Below are positions 36,199 to 43,772 of a DNA stretch of 64,000 bases, piece after piece. Made by a program: the position numbers and the translations under genes. A model generated the notes under the pieces. That model was not told the DNA's origin. It was given only the letters and a program-made list of their open reading frames with translations, and ran no database searches. The stretch covers positions 1 to 64,000 of the forward strand of contig NZ_AXWW01000029.1 of the NCBI RefSeq assembly GCF_000482865.1, in the 5' to 3' direction. This stretch comes from Actinokineospora inagensis DSM 44258. GTDB taxonomy: Bacteria; Actinomycetota; Actinomycetes; Mycobacteriales; Pseudonocardiaceae. Numbering within the stretch: the first letter of the stretch is position 1; each line of letters starts with the position of its first letter.

Positions 36199-36816
36199 AT
36201 GAAGCCCACATTGCGCCGAGCCCTGTCCGCCGTCGCCCTCGCGGCGCTACCGGTGGTGGCGTTCGCCCCGCCCGCGTCCGCCGTGGCCGTCAACTACTCG
36301 TGCCAGGCCACCGCGCTCGGCTCCACCTACCCCTTCACCCTGTCCCAGCCCGCCACCGTCACCGCGCCCGCCAGTGTCGCGTCGGGTGGGTCGCTCAGCG
36401 TCGTGGTCGACCCGGACCCGGCGATCCTCCCGTCCACCGTGGGCACGTACACGTTGAAGCGGGTGGAGAACCTGGTGTTCAAGGTGCCGATCCCGGCCAA
36501 CTCCACATACGTCTCGGGTTCGCTGTCCGGTGGCTCCGGTGTTGGCACTACGAGCCTGTCGGTGACCGGCGGTGTCGCGACTCTTACCGCGAACGGATCG
36601 GTGAACGGCGGAGCGACGTTCGAACTGCCCACGATCACGCTGAACCTGACCGCGGGCTCGCCGGGAACGATCCAGACGTCGTTGTACGGCAGCGGATACA
36701 GCGACCCCGGCCTGACCGCGACCGGCGTGGTGCACGTGGTCTTCGTGGACGTCAACGTGCCCGCGGCCTGCTACCCCAACCCGAACCCGGTACTGACCAC
36801 GACAACCGTCGTGTGA
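36199..36816 (+). CDS. secreted beta-rich protein of unknown function
   Basis: A 205-aa protein with a classical signal peptide (positively charged MKPTLRRAL, hydrophobic core, cleavage near ASA-VA at about 30). The mature chain is Ser/Thr/Gly/Val rich with repeating beta-strand patterns and only two cysteines (about residues 35 and 193), which could form one disulfide. I do not recognise the family; it resembles small secreted beta-sandwich proteins of Pseudonocardiaceae. A 15-bp terminator follows directly. Confidence 0.75.
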   Translation: MKPTLRRALSAVALAALPVVAFAPPASAVAVNYSCQATALGSTYPFTLSQPATVTAPASVASGGSLSVVVDPDPAILPSTVGTYTLKRVENLVFKVPIPANSTYVSGSLSGGSGVGTTSLSVTGGVATLTANGSVNGGATFELPTITLNLTAGSPGTIQTSLYGSGYSDPGLTATGVVHVVFVDVNVPAACYPNPNPVLTTTTVV

Positions 36817-36827
36817 CGGTGTGACCG

Positions 36828-36862
36828 AGACCGCGGGGTGAGACCTCCTCATCCCGCGGTCT
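36828..36862 (+). terminator. 15-bp stem terminator
   Basis: The arm 36828-36842 (AGACCGCGGGGTGAG) pairs with 36848-36862 around a five-base loop, with one G-T pair. It lies 12 bases after the secreted protein stop and ends three bases before the CsoR-like operator, insulating the next gene from upstream transcription. Confidence 0.75.
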
Positions 36863-36864
36863 TG

Positions 36865-36881
36865 ATACCCCCCAGGGGTAT
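36865..36881. promoter_or_regulatory. CsoR-type operator overlapping the promoter of the DUF4396 gene
   Basis: ATACCCC-CCA-GGGGTAT is a perfect 17-bp inverted repeat of the form bound by copper-sensing CsoR and related repressors (TACCCC...GGGGTA). It overlaps a TATAGT -10-like box (36879-36884) that ends seven bases before the ATG at 36892, so the transcript could be leaderless and directly blocked by the repressor. Confidence 0.65.
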
Positions 36882-36891
36882 AGTCGGCGGC

Positions 36892-37344
36892 ATGGAACAG
36901 CACACCCCGTCCCCTTGGCGGCAAGCGGCCGCCGCGACCCTGCACTGCCTCACCGGCTGCGCGATCGGCGAGGTGCTCGGCATGGTCGTCGGCACCGCCC
37001 TCGGCTGGTCGAACCCCCCGATCGTGGTCCTGTCGACCGTCCTGGCCTTCCTGTTCGGCTACAGCCTGACCATCATCCCGGTCCTGCGCGCGGGCGTGCC
37101 GTTCCGCCGGGCCCTGCCGATCGCGCTCGCCGCCGACACCGTGTCGATCGCGGTGATGGAGGTCCTGGACAACGCCGTCATGGTCACCGTCCCCGGCGCG
37201 ATGGACGCGGGCCTGGGCACGGCGCTGTTCTGGCTGTCCCTGGCGTTCTCGCTCGCCGTGGCGTTCGCGGTGACCGTGCCCGTGAACAAGTGGCTCATCG
37301 GCAAGGGCAAAGGCCACGCCGTCATGCACCACTACCACCATTAG
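36892..37344 (+). CDS. DUF4396 membrane protein, probably metal-regulated
   Basis: A 150-aa protein with about four hydrophobic segments (roughly 18-38, 44-64, 75-95, 103-130). The N-terminal HCLTGCAIGEVLGM with His and Cys is the DUF4396 signature, and LAADTVSIAVMEVLDN is the conserved middle. The C terminus GHAVMHHYHH is His-rich. The CsoR-like operator directly upstream suggests induction by copper or a related ligand, and a role in copper handling is inferred. Confidence 0.85.
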   Translation: MEQHTPSPWRQAAAATLHCLTGCAIGEVLGMVVGTALGWSNPPIVVLSTVLAFLFGYSLTIIPVLRAGVPFRRALPIALAADTVSIAVMEVLDNAVMVTVPGAMDAGLGTALFWLSLAFSLAVAFAVTVPVNKWLIGKGKGHAVMHHYHH

Positions 37345-37354
37345 GGTGGGCGAC

Positions 37355-38131
37355 ATGGCCGACGAGTTGGTGCACTACGCAGAGGACAAGGGTGTCGCAC
37401 GGATCACCCTCGACTCCCCGCACAACCGCAACGCCCTGTCCGCCCAACTCCGCCGCGAACTCCGCGACCACCTGACGAGGGCGACCGACGACCCCACCGT
37501 CCGGGTCGTCGTGCTGGACCACACCGGCCCGGTCTTCTGCGCGGGCATGGACCTCAAGGAGGCGGGCGGCGCGTCCTCGTCCGCCCAGGGCGTCAACGAG
37601 TTCCCGTCGATCCTGCGCCAGATCTGGGAGTGCCCCAAGCCGGTCGTCGCCGCGCTGGCGGGCCCCGCCCGCGCGGGTGGCGTCGGCATCGTGGCGGCCG
37701 CCGACATCGCCGTCGCCGCCGACACCGCGACGTTCGCCTTCACCGAGGTGCGCATCGGCATCGTCCCCGCCGTCATCTCGGTCACGGTCCTGCCGCGCCT
37801 GCTCCCCCGGGCCGCCCACGAACTCTTCCTCACCGGCGAACAGTTCTCCGCCGCCCGCGCCGTCGAGATCGGCCTGCTCAACGCCACCGTGCCCCCGAAG
37901 GCGCTGGCGAACGAGGTCGCCCGCTACACCACCATGCTCTCGCTCGGCGGCCCCATCGCCCTGGCCGCCACCAAGGCCATGCTCCGCCGCCCCCGCCCCA
38001 CCGACATGGCCGACGACTTCACCGAGATGCTCGCCCTGTCCGCCGGTTTCTTCGCCAGTCCCGAGGGCCAGGAGGGCATCACCGCCTTCGCCCAGAAGCG
38101 CAAACCCCACTGGGTCCCCAACACAGACTGA
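37355..38131 (+). CDS. enoyl-CoA hydratase/isomerase family protein
   Basis: A 258-aa crotonase-fold enzyme. The oxyanion-hole regions are VFCAGMDLKEAG (about 61-72) and AALAGPARAGGVGIVAAADIAVAAD (about 99-123). The usual catalytic Glu region reads TFAFTEVRIGIVPAVIS, keeping one Glu. ATG 37355 was chosen over the earlier in-frame start because AGGGTGGG lies upstream. It begins 11 bases after the DUF4396 gene, so it may be co-expressed, though function appears unrelated. Confidence 0.9.
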   Translation: MADELVHYAEDKGVARITLDSPHNRNALSAQLRRELRDHLTRATDDPTVRVVVLDHTGPVFCAGMDLKEAGGASSSAQGVNEFPSILRQIWECPKPVVAALAGPARAGGVGIVAAADIAVAADTATFAFTEVRIGIVPAVISVTVLPRLLPRAAHELFLTGEQFSAARAVEIGLLNATVPPKALANEVARYTTMLSLGGPIALAATKAMLRRPRPTDMADDFTEMLALSAGFFASPEGQEGITAFAQKRKPHWVPNTD

Positions 38132-38161
38132 CCCGGCGAACTCTTCGGCCCATCACGAACA

Positions 38162-38191
38162 GACAAATAAGAGATCGCGACGGACAAATAA
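38162..38191 (+). repeat. direct repeat GACAAATAA, 21-bp spacing
   Basis: GACAAATAA occurs at 38162-38170 and 38183-38191, two helical turns apart, in the 263-base gap ahead of the secreted protein gene. AT-rich direct repeats stand out in this GC-rich DNA and could be regulator or sigma contact sites. Nothing else is recognised in the gap. Confidence 0.35.
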
Positions 38192-38394
38192 AGGGCGCCG
38201 AAAGTCCGCACCGGAACGGACTCCCCGGCAACGAGCTGCTCCGAAGGAGTGCTCCCGCACCTTTTCCTTGCGCACCTCGGGATATGTCGGCAACCTTGGG
38301 TACGCACCACCCGAGAAAAAGTCGACGCGCCGCAGGCAAATTGTAGATGCCACGACACCGACAACATTCGGACAAACTCCACGAGGAGCGGCCC

Positions 38395-39267
38395 ATGTTG
38401 AAACGTGTGTTCACGACCACCGGGATCGCGGTGGCGGTCCTGCTACTGGGAGCCACAGCGGCGACAGCGGAAACCACCGGGATCAACTCTTCCGCCGACT
38501 TCACCGGAAAACTGACGAAGAACCAGACGACCTGGTACGAGGTCCCGCGGACCATCACGGTCAGCGGCAGCAACATCTACGTGCAGAAGTCGGACGGCCC
38601 GGCCGTCGACGTCATGTGGTACAAGTGCGGCGACCACAACACCCACGGCGCCTGGTACCCGCTCGCCAATCCTGACCCCACGCCGAGGATCCGGATCGGG
38701 ACCGATTTCGCCGCCAACACCAGATTCTGCCTCGCCGCCAAGGACCACGGCAGCAATTCGACCGACACCTGGTCCGGCACCGTGTGGTGGAACGTCAAAT
38801 CCCGACCCGCGAATTCCGCGACAAGGGCCACGACCCCGCACCCCGGCCGGGGCCGTGGCTGTTCACCGAATTCCCGCCAGGTCCGCCACCGGCCCCCGTC
38901 GATGTGTCACCCGAGGCGCGTTTCCCGGCAGGCGGCAAGGTCAGCGGATGTCGATGGTGAGGGTGCGGTCGGGCGTGGCGAACGCCGTGACGGCGTCGGC
39001 GCAGGACTGGCGGATGGCCGTGTGGGCGGCGGGGTCGGCGGTGGCGAGGGCGGCCGAGTGGGTCCACACCACGTGGATCTCGCCCGCCGGGAGCCAGCCG
39101 AGGTCGGTGAGGCAGTCGTGCAGGGCGTCGAGGTTGTGGCCGAACCAGTCCGGAAAGGACAGCGCGTCGGCGAAGGCGGTCAGCACGGCCGCCTTGGTGC
39201 GCAGGGGCGCGCCGTCGATGGTGTAGTCGGTCATCGGGCGGGGTCCACGGGCACGAAGGTGGCGTAG
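38395..39267 (+). CDS. secreted small protein with an aberrant, probably non-native C-terminal read-through
   Basis: ATG 38395 with ACGAGGAGC upstream starts a protein with a clear signal peptide (MLKRVFTTTGIAVAVLLLG, cleavage near ATA-ET). About 115 mature residues follow with two cysteines (YKCGD, RFCLAAK), ending naturally around WSGTVWWNVKS (38800). No stop follows: the frame continues 465 bases as Arg/Gly-rich sequence antisense to the barstar gene and into the RNase gene. Either the stop was lost or a frameshift occurred. The secreted domain is credible; the tail is not. Family unknown. Confidence 0.5.
   Translation: MLKRVFTTTGIAVAVLLLGATAATAETTGINSSADFTGKLTKNQTTWYEVPRTITVSGSNIYVQKSDGPAVDVMWYKCGDHNTHGAWYPLANPDPTPRIRIGTDFAANTRFCLAAKDHGSNSTDTWSGTVWWNVKSRPANSATRATTPHPGRGRGCSPNSRQVRHRPPSMCHPRRVSRQAARSADVDGEGAVGRGERRDGVGAGLADGRVGGGVGGGEGGRVGPHHVDLARREPAEVGEAVVQGVEVVAEPVRKGQRVGEGGQHGRLGAQGRAVDGVVGHRAGSTGTKVA
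38941..39234 (-). CDS. barstar family ribonuclease inhibitor
   Basis: A 97-aa protein of the barstar fold. It begins with a strand, then a helix and the conserved inhibitor segment FPDWFGHNLDALHDCLTDLGWLP (about 27-49), where the Asp/Trp/Asn residues plug the nuclease active site. Its ATG overlaps the stop of the RNase gene (ATGA), so toxin and inhibitor are translated together. Cytoplasmic; protects the producer. Confidence 0.93.
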   Translation of the reverse strand: MTDYTIDGAPLRTKAAVLTAFADALSFPDWFGHNLDALHDCLTDLGWLPAGEIHVVWTHSAALATADPAAHTAIRQSCADAVTAFATPDRTLTIDIR

Positions 39268-39617
39268 TGGTCGGCGGTGTAGAAGAGTTCGTGGGCGGCG
39301 CCGGTGATGAGGCGGCGGGCACCGCGGTCGCGGCTGCCGGGCGTGGGCACGGTGTACTCCCGGTAGTAGTCGGCGGCGCGGGCGGGCAGGTGACGCTCCC
39401 GGTTGCCGAACACGACGCCGTCGTTGGCCGGGTACGGGAACGGGCCACCGCGTTCGATGAGGTGCCAGGTGGCGGCGGCCTCGGCGGGGAGGGTCGACAG
39501 GGCAACGGGGCCCGCGTTCCCCTGGTCGGAGTGGCCGAGGCCGCGGATCACCCAGCCCGCGACGACCAGCAGGACCAAGCCCACCAGGGCGACGGTGATG
39601 CGTCTGCGTGAACCCAC
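39231..39617 (-). CDS. secreted or membrane-anchored guanyl-specific ribonuclease (RNase Sa/barnase type)
   Basis: A 128-aa protein with one N-terminal hydrophobic segment (about residues 7-26), acting as signal or anchor, and a microbial RNase domain. The family core is visible: LPAEAAATWHLIERGGPFPY, NDGVVFGNRERHLP with the catalytic Glu region, YYREYTVPTPG, RGARRLITG and the catalytic His in ADHYATFVPV. GTG start. The immunity gene follows in the same operon. Likely an extracellular nuclease used in competition or phosphate scavenging. Confidence 0.93.
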   Translation of the reverse strand: MGSRRRITVALVGLVLLVVAGWVIRGLGHSDQGNAGPVALSTLPAEAAATWHLIERGGPFPYPANDGVVFGNRERHLPARAADYYREYTVPTPGSRDRGARRLITGAAHELFYTADHYATFVPVDPAR

Positions 39618-39626
39618 CCGGTCAGC

Positions 39627-39842
39627 CTACGAATCGGTGTCGGGCCGCGAGCCGAGGGGCGGCTCGTCCCCGGACCCGCCGAGCTTGGCCGACGCGTAGT
39701 CGACCACCCGGTCGATGAACCAGGCGACCACCACGCACAGCGGCAGCAGGATCGCCATCACCAGGGCGAACTGGAGCGGGAACGACAGTTGGATCAGCCA
39801 CAGCTCCACGTCGTTCCACCAGTCGGACAACCCTTGCACCAC
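39627..39842 (-). CDS. small single-pass membrane protein
   Basis: A 71-aa protein with a Trp-rich amphipathic start (QGLSDWWNDVELWLIQL), one strong hydrophobic segment (about 20-42) and a charged tail. Nine bases separate it from the RNase gene, so it may head that operon. GTG 39842 was chosen because upstream codons run into the divergent promoter. Unknown function. Confidence 0.6.
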   Translation of the reverse strand: MVQGLSDWWNDVELWLIQLSFPLQFALVMAILLPLCVVVAWFIDRVVDYASAKLGGSGDEPPLGSRPDTDS

Positions 39843-39909
39843 GAAACCGAGAGTAGACCTTGGCCACGTCCGTGCGGCGCGGACCACCCGACATGGTTAG
39901 GTTCGTCGC

Positions 39910-40875
39910 ATGTTCGCCGTCTACGCCGCCGCGCCGAGCCCGGACGACCCGCTGACCACCCTCAGCACCGGGGAGCGGCCGGAACCCGAGGTGCCGGACG
40001 GTTTCGTCGCGGTCACGGTGCGGGCGGCGAGCCTGAACATGCACGACCTGTGGACGCTGCGCGGCGTGGGCATCAAGGCGGACCAGTTCCCGATGATCCT
40101 GGGCTGCGACGGCGCGGGCGTGCTGGCCGACGGCACCGAGGTCGTGCTGCACTCGGTCATCGGCGACCCGTCGTGGTCGGGTGAGGAGACCCTCGACCCG
40201 CGGCGGACGCTGCTCACCGAGAAGCACCAGGGCACGTTCGCCGAGACGGTCGTCGTGCCCGCCCGCAACGTGCTGCCCAAGCCCGCCGCGCTGAGCTTCG
40301 CCGAGGCGGCGTGCATGGGGACGGCCTGGCTGACCGCCTACCGGATGCTGTTCGTGAAGTCCGAGCTGCGGCCCGGCCAGACCATGCTCGTCCAGGGCGC
40401 CTCCGGCGGCGTCTCGACCGCGCTCATCGAGCTCGGCAAGGCAGCGGGCATGCGGGTGTGGGTCACCGGCCGCACCGAGGAGAAGCGCGCGCTGGCCAGC
40501 GAGCTGGGCGCGCACCAGACGTTCGAGTCCGGCGCCCGCCTCCCCGAGCGGGTCGACGCGGTCTTCGAGACGGTCGGCAAGGCGACCTGGGCGCACTCGA
40601 TGAAGGCCCTCAAGCCGGGCGGCGTCATCGTGGTCTCCGGCGCCACCAGCGGCCCCGACCCCAGCGCCGACCTCCAGCGGCTGTTCTTCCTCCAACTGCG
40701 GGTGGTCGGCTCCACCATGGGCACCCGCGACGAGCTCGCCGACCTCCTCCGCTTCTGCGACCTGACCGGCGTCCGGCCGCGGATCGGCACCCAGCTCCCG
40801 ATGGAGCAGGCCCGCACCGGTTTCGAGCGGATGCTCGCGGGCGACACGGCCGGGAAGATCGTCTTCACCCGCTGA
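39910..40875 (+). CDS. medium-chain zinc-binding dehydrogenase/quinone oxidoreductase family
   Basis: A 321-aa MDR-superfamily enzyme. The GroES-like N-terminal domain contains ILGCDGAGVLADGTEV and GTFAETVVVPARNVLPKP. The Rossmann NAD(P)-binding motif LVQGASGGVSTALIELGKAAG is at about 160-180. The catalytic zinc Cys/His set is not obvious, so a zinc-free NADPH:quinone reductase-like activity is more likely. Its stop overlaps the convergent hydrolase gene by 11 bases. Confidence 0.88.
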   Translation: MFAVYAAAPSPDDPLTTLSTGERPEPEVPDGFVAVTVRAASLNMHDLWTLRGVGIKADQFPMILGCDGAGVLADGTEVVLHSVIGDPSWSGEETLDPRRTLLTEKHQGTFAETVVVPARNVLPKPAALSFAEAACMGTAWLTAYRMLFVKSELRPGQTMLVQGASGGVSTALIELGKAAGMRVWVTGRTEEKRALASELGAHQTFESGARLPERVDAVFETVGKATWAHSMKALKPGGVIVVSGATSGPDPSADLQRLFFLQLRVVGSTMGTRDELADLLRFCDLTGVRPRIGTQLPMEQARTGFERMLAGDTAGKIVFTR

Positions 40876-41914
40876 CGGTGGCGTGGAACCGGTCGATCAG
40901 CGGCCACGTGCCGTCCCGGGCGGCCCGACCGGTGAGCACCCCCAGGTGACCGCCCGCAGCGGTGACGAAGCTGGTCGTCGCGGCCGCCGGTAGCAGGTCG
41001 ACCAGGGCCCGCGCCGCCCTCGGCGGGGCGATCGCGTCGTCCCGACCCGCGATGACGAGTGTGGGCTGCTTGACGGCGGCCAGGTCGATCTCAGTGGCAC
41101 CGAGCGCGAGGCTGCCACGGGCAAGGGCGTTGGCCCGGAAGAACGAGTGGTAGATCTGGGCGACCGCGCGCCCGGGGTAGGCGATCATCGCGGCGGTGAA
41201 CCGGTCGACCGCCTCGATCTGGGCCAGGAAGTCCCGGTCACCCAGGTTCCGCGCGATCGCGAACGGCTTGGTGAGGTGCTTGTCGAGAGCGCTGATCTGG
41301 AACGCCCGCCGCACCAACGGCGCCGGGATACCGCCGAAAGCCCGGTACAGCGCGGGAAACAGCACCCGACCGGTCACCGCGTCGAGCGGCCGCAACGGAA
41401 CCAGCAACCCGATCGCGTCGAAGTCGAACGGGCTGGCGACAACCGTCAACGACGCGATCGGACGCGCTCCCATGCGGGCGGCGGTGAGCACGGACAAGAT
41501 CCCGCCCAGGCACCACCCGACCACGTGCACCGGTCGACCGCCGGAATGCTCGTGCACCCGGTTCACCGCTGCAGGCAGGACGTCCTCGACCCAGTGCTCC
41601 AGCCCGAGCCCCCGGTCCGCGAACCCGATCTCGCCGTACTCGACCCCGTAGACCCGGCGCCCGCCGGTGACCAGGTGCTCGACCAGACTGCACCCCCGCC
41701 GCAGGTCGAAGCAGGAGTCCGGCACGGCCAACGGCGGGATGAGCAGCACCGGGTCACCAGTGGCACGGACACCCTTGGGCCGGTGGTAGGCGTACACAGC
41801 CCGCGTCCGCCCCGCGTCGACCCGGGTCCGCGGCACCCGCCGACAATCGGCGAGCCCCCCGAACAACACCCGCTCCGCCACGTTGCCCGCCGCCCTGGCC
41901 ACGAACCCGGCCAT
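40865..41914 (-). CDS. alpha/beta hydrolase resembling PHA synthase (PhaC-like, Cys nucleophile)
   Basis: A 349-aa alpha/beta hydrolase. The nucleophile elbow reads GWCLGG (about 132-137), with Cys where lipases have Ser, as in polyhydroxyalkanoate synthases. The acid is in IAGRDDAIAPP (about 296) and the His in GGHLGVLTG (about 322). LLIPPLAVPDSCFDL gives the oxyanion region. It is shorter than canonical PhaC and stands alone without phaA/B/P genes, so substrate is uncertain: PHA-like polymer or long-chain acyl transfer. Confidence 0.82.
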   Translation of the reverse strand: MAGFVARAAGNVAERVLFGGLADCRRVPRTRVDAGRTRAVYAYHRPKGVRATGDPVLLIPPLAVPDSCFDLRRGCSLVEHLVTGGRRVYGVEYGEIGFADRGLGLEHWVEDVLPAAVNRVHEHSGGRPVHVVGWCLGGILSVLTAARMGARPIASLTVVASPFDFDAIGLLVPLRPLDAVTGRVLFPALYRAFGGIPAPLVRRAFQISALDKHLTKPFAIARNLGDRDFLAQIEAVDRFTAAMIAYPGRAVAQIYHSFFRANALARGSLALGATEIDLAAVKQPTLVIAGRDDAIAPPRAARALVDLLPAAATTSFVTAAGGHLGVLTGRAARDGTWPLIDRFHATVSG

Positions 41915-41996
41915 TCGACACCCCCTTACCTACTCCGGAGTCAAGTAAGCCTGACCGCCCACCCACCTGCCCACCGCCTGTGGGAAACCGCACAGG

Positions 41997-43073
41997 TCAC
42001 CCGGTGACGCCGAGCCTGCGGGCCAGCACGGTCGCGGCGGCCTTCGCATCGGTGATGAGTTCATGGATCAGGTCGGCGACCGGGATGTCCTTGGCGAGGC
42101 GGTACGCCTGTCCCGCCCACAGCGACATGCCGTCCGCGTCACCCGCCTTGCCCGCGGCGGCGCGGACCGGGCGGGTCAGGTTGTGCAGGTCGGGATACGC
42201 GCTGGGAGCGCCTTGGTGCTCCACGATGAACCGGTTGACCAGGCCCCGCGCAGGACGACCGGTGAACGCCCTGGTCAACGTTGTTTCCCGCTCGCCCGCG
42301 GCCAGCGCCGCCCGCTGGGTCGCGTTGGTCCCGGCCTCAGGACACCGCATGAACACCGTGCCCAGTTGGGCCGCCACCGCCCCCGCCGCCACCACGGCCG
42401 CGATGTCCGCGCCCGTGGTGAGCCCACCGGCCGCCACCAACGGCAGGTCGACATCGGCCGCGATCAACCGCAGCGCGGGCAACAGGTCGTACAACGGAGC
42501 ACCACCCGGATGAGCCGGGTCGTCGGTGAACACACTCCGATGCCCACCGGCCGCCCCACCTTGAACGCACAGCACATCCGCCCCGCGCTCAGCCGCCGCC
42601 CTCGCCTCACCCGGCGTGGTGACGGTGACGACCACCGACGCCCCCGCCTCCTTCAACCGGGCCACGTCCTCGACCCCGGGCAGCCCGAAGGTGAACGACA
42701 CCACCGGAATCCCGGTCTCCACCACCACATCGACCTTCGCCGCGTAGTGGTCGTCATCCCACGACGCCGTTCCCGCCTCAACCCCGTACCGCTCCCGGGC
42801 TTCGGCGCCGACCAACTCCCCATACCCCGAAAGGTCCTCAGTGGACTTCACACTCGGCACGAAGATGTTGACCCCGAACGGTTTCCCGGTCAGCTCCCGA
42901 GTCCTGGCGATCTGCTCCCGCAACACCCCCGCCGTCACATACCCGGACGGCAGGAACGCGAACGCCCCCGCCTCCACCGCCCCCGCCACCAACTCGGGCG
43001 AACTCACCCCACCCGCCATCGGGGCGACGACAATCGGAACGGCCAACTCCGCGATGGGATCAGTGATCACCAC
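41997..43073 (-). CDS. nitronate monooxygenase family FMN enzyme
   Basis: A 358-aa TIM-barrel flavoprotein (NMO/2-nitropropane dioxygenase family). IVVAPMAGGVSSPELV starts the barrel. GADVLCVQGGAAGGHRSVF holds the FMN phosphate and catalytic His region (about 170-190), and LVAAGGLTTGADIAAVVAAGAVAAQLGTVFM follows. Oxidises propionate-3-nitronate or related compounds. Two adjacent GTGs (43073, 43070) are possible starts; everything upstream is repeat DNA. Confidence 0.92.
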   Translation of the reverse strand: MVITDPIAELAVPIVVAPMAGGVSSPELVAGAVEAGAFAFLPSGYVTAGVLREQIARTRELTGKPFGVNIFVPSVKSTEDLSGYGELVGAEARERYGVEAGTASWDDDHYAAKVDVVVETGIPVVSFTFGLPGVEDVARLKEAGASVVVTVTTPGEARAAAERGADVLCVQGGAAGGHRSVFTDDPAHPGGAPLYDLLPALRLIAADVDLPLVAAGGLTTGADIAAVVAAGAVAAQLGTVFMRCPEAGTNATQRAALAAGERETTLTRAFTGRPARGLVNRFIVEHQGAPSAYPDLHNLTRPVRAAAGKAGDADGMSLWAGQAYRLAKDIPVADLIHELITDAKAAATVLARRLGVTG

Positions 43074-43772
43074 CCGACCGTACCGCCCCCTCCCGTCCAG
43101 ACCCGCCCCACAACCCCCATTCCCCGCCGACATCACACACACCCCACCAAGCCGGATCACCCCGCCCACCCGACACGCCGCCAGACCGCCCCAGCCCCGC
43201 CGCCGATCTCCGCCATCCGATCTCGGAGACCAGCAGCCAGTCGTTCGCCAGCCCCGCCTCAACCGAGCCATCCGACCCGAGCCAGGCACACCCAAGCCCA
43301 GCCCAACCAAGGCCCGGCTCACCCAACCCCGACACGCTGAGTTCTGTCGGCCCAAGCCCACCCAGCTCAACCAAGTCCCCGGCTCACTCGAACCCAGCAC
43401 GCGGAGTCCTGTCCACCCAAGCCCGTCCCGAGCCCGGCTCACCCGAACCCGGCAGGCTCAAGCCCGGCTCACCCAAGCCCGGTTCACCCAAGCCCGGTTC
43501 GCTCAAGCCCGACCCGCCCACGCAGGCACGCCCGAGTCCGTCCGGCCAGCCTGAAGCCTTCCGCGTCGCTGCCAGGGGCGAGCGCGCCGATGCCATAGCC
43601 CACAAAGGACGTACCGACGAACACGCCCGCCCGGCTTCCCCGCCGAACGGCCACATCCAGGCCCGAGCTCACCAAGCCGAGCCCACCCAAGCCCGTCCCA
43701 CCCAGCCAGGCCCGTCCCGTCCCGTCCGAGCCCAGGCCGCCCCGGTCCCGGCGCGCCCACCGGGCGAGTGGG
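43074..43772. repeat. long intergenic tract of degenerate 15-bp repeats
   Basis: A 699-base gap with no convincing gene. From about 43250 to 43750 it is built of variants of CAAGCCCGGCTCACC. Best-preserved tandem copies run at 43459-43518 with 15-bp period. On the minus strand this reads as Gly-Leu-Gly-Glu-Pro repeats in one frame. It has a strong strand bias (C-rich, G-poor on the plus strand). Similar in character to the 18-bp tract at 4.4-4.6 kb. Confidence 0.7.
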
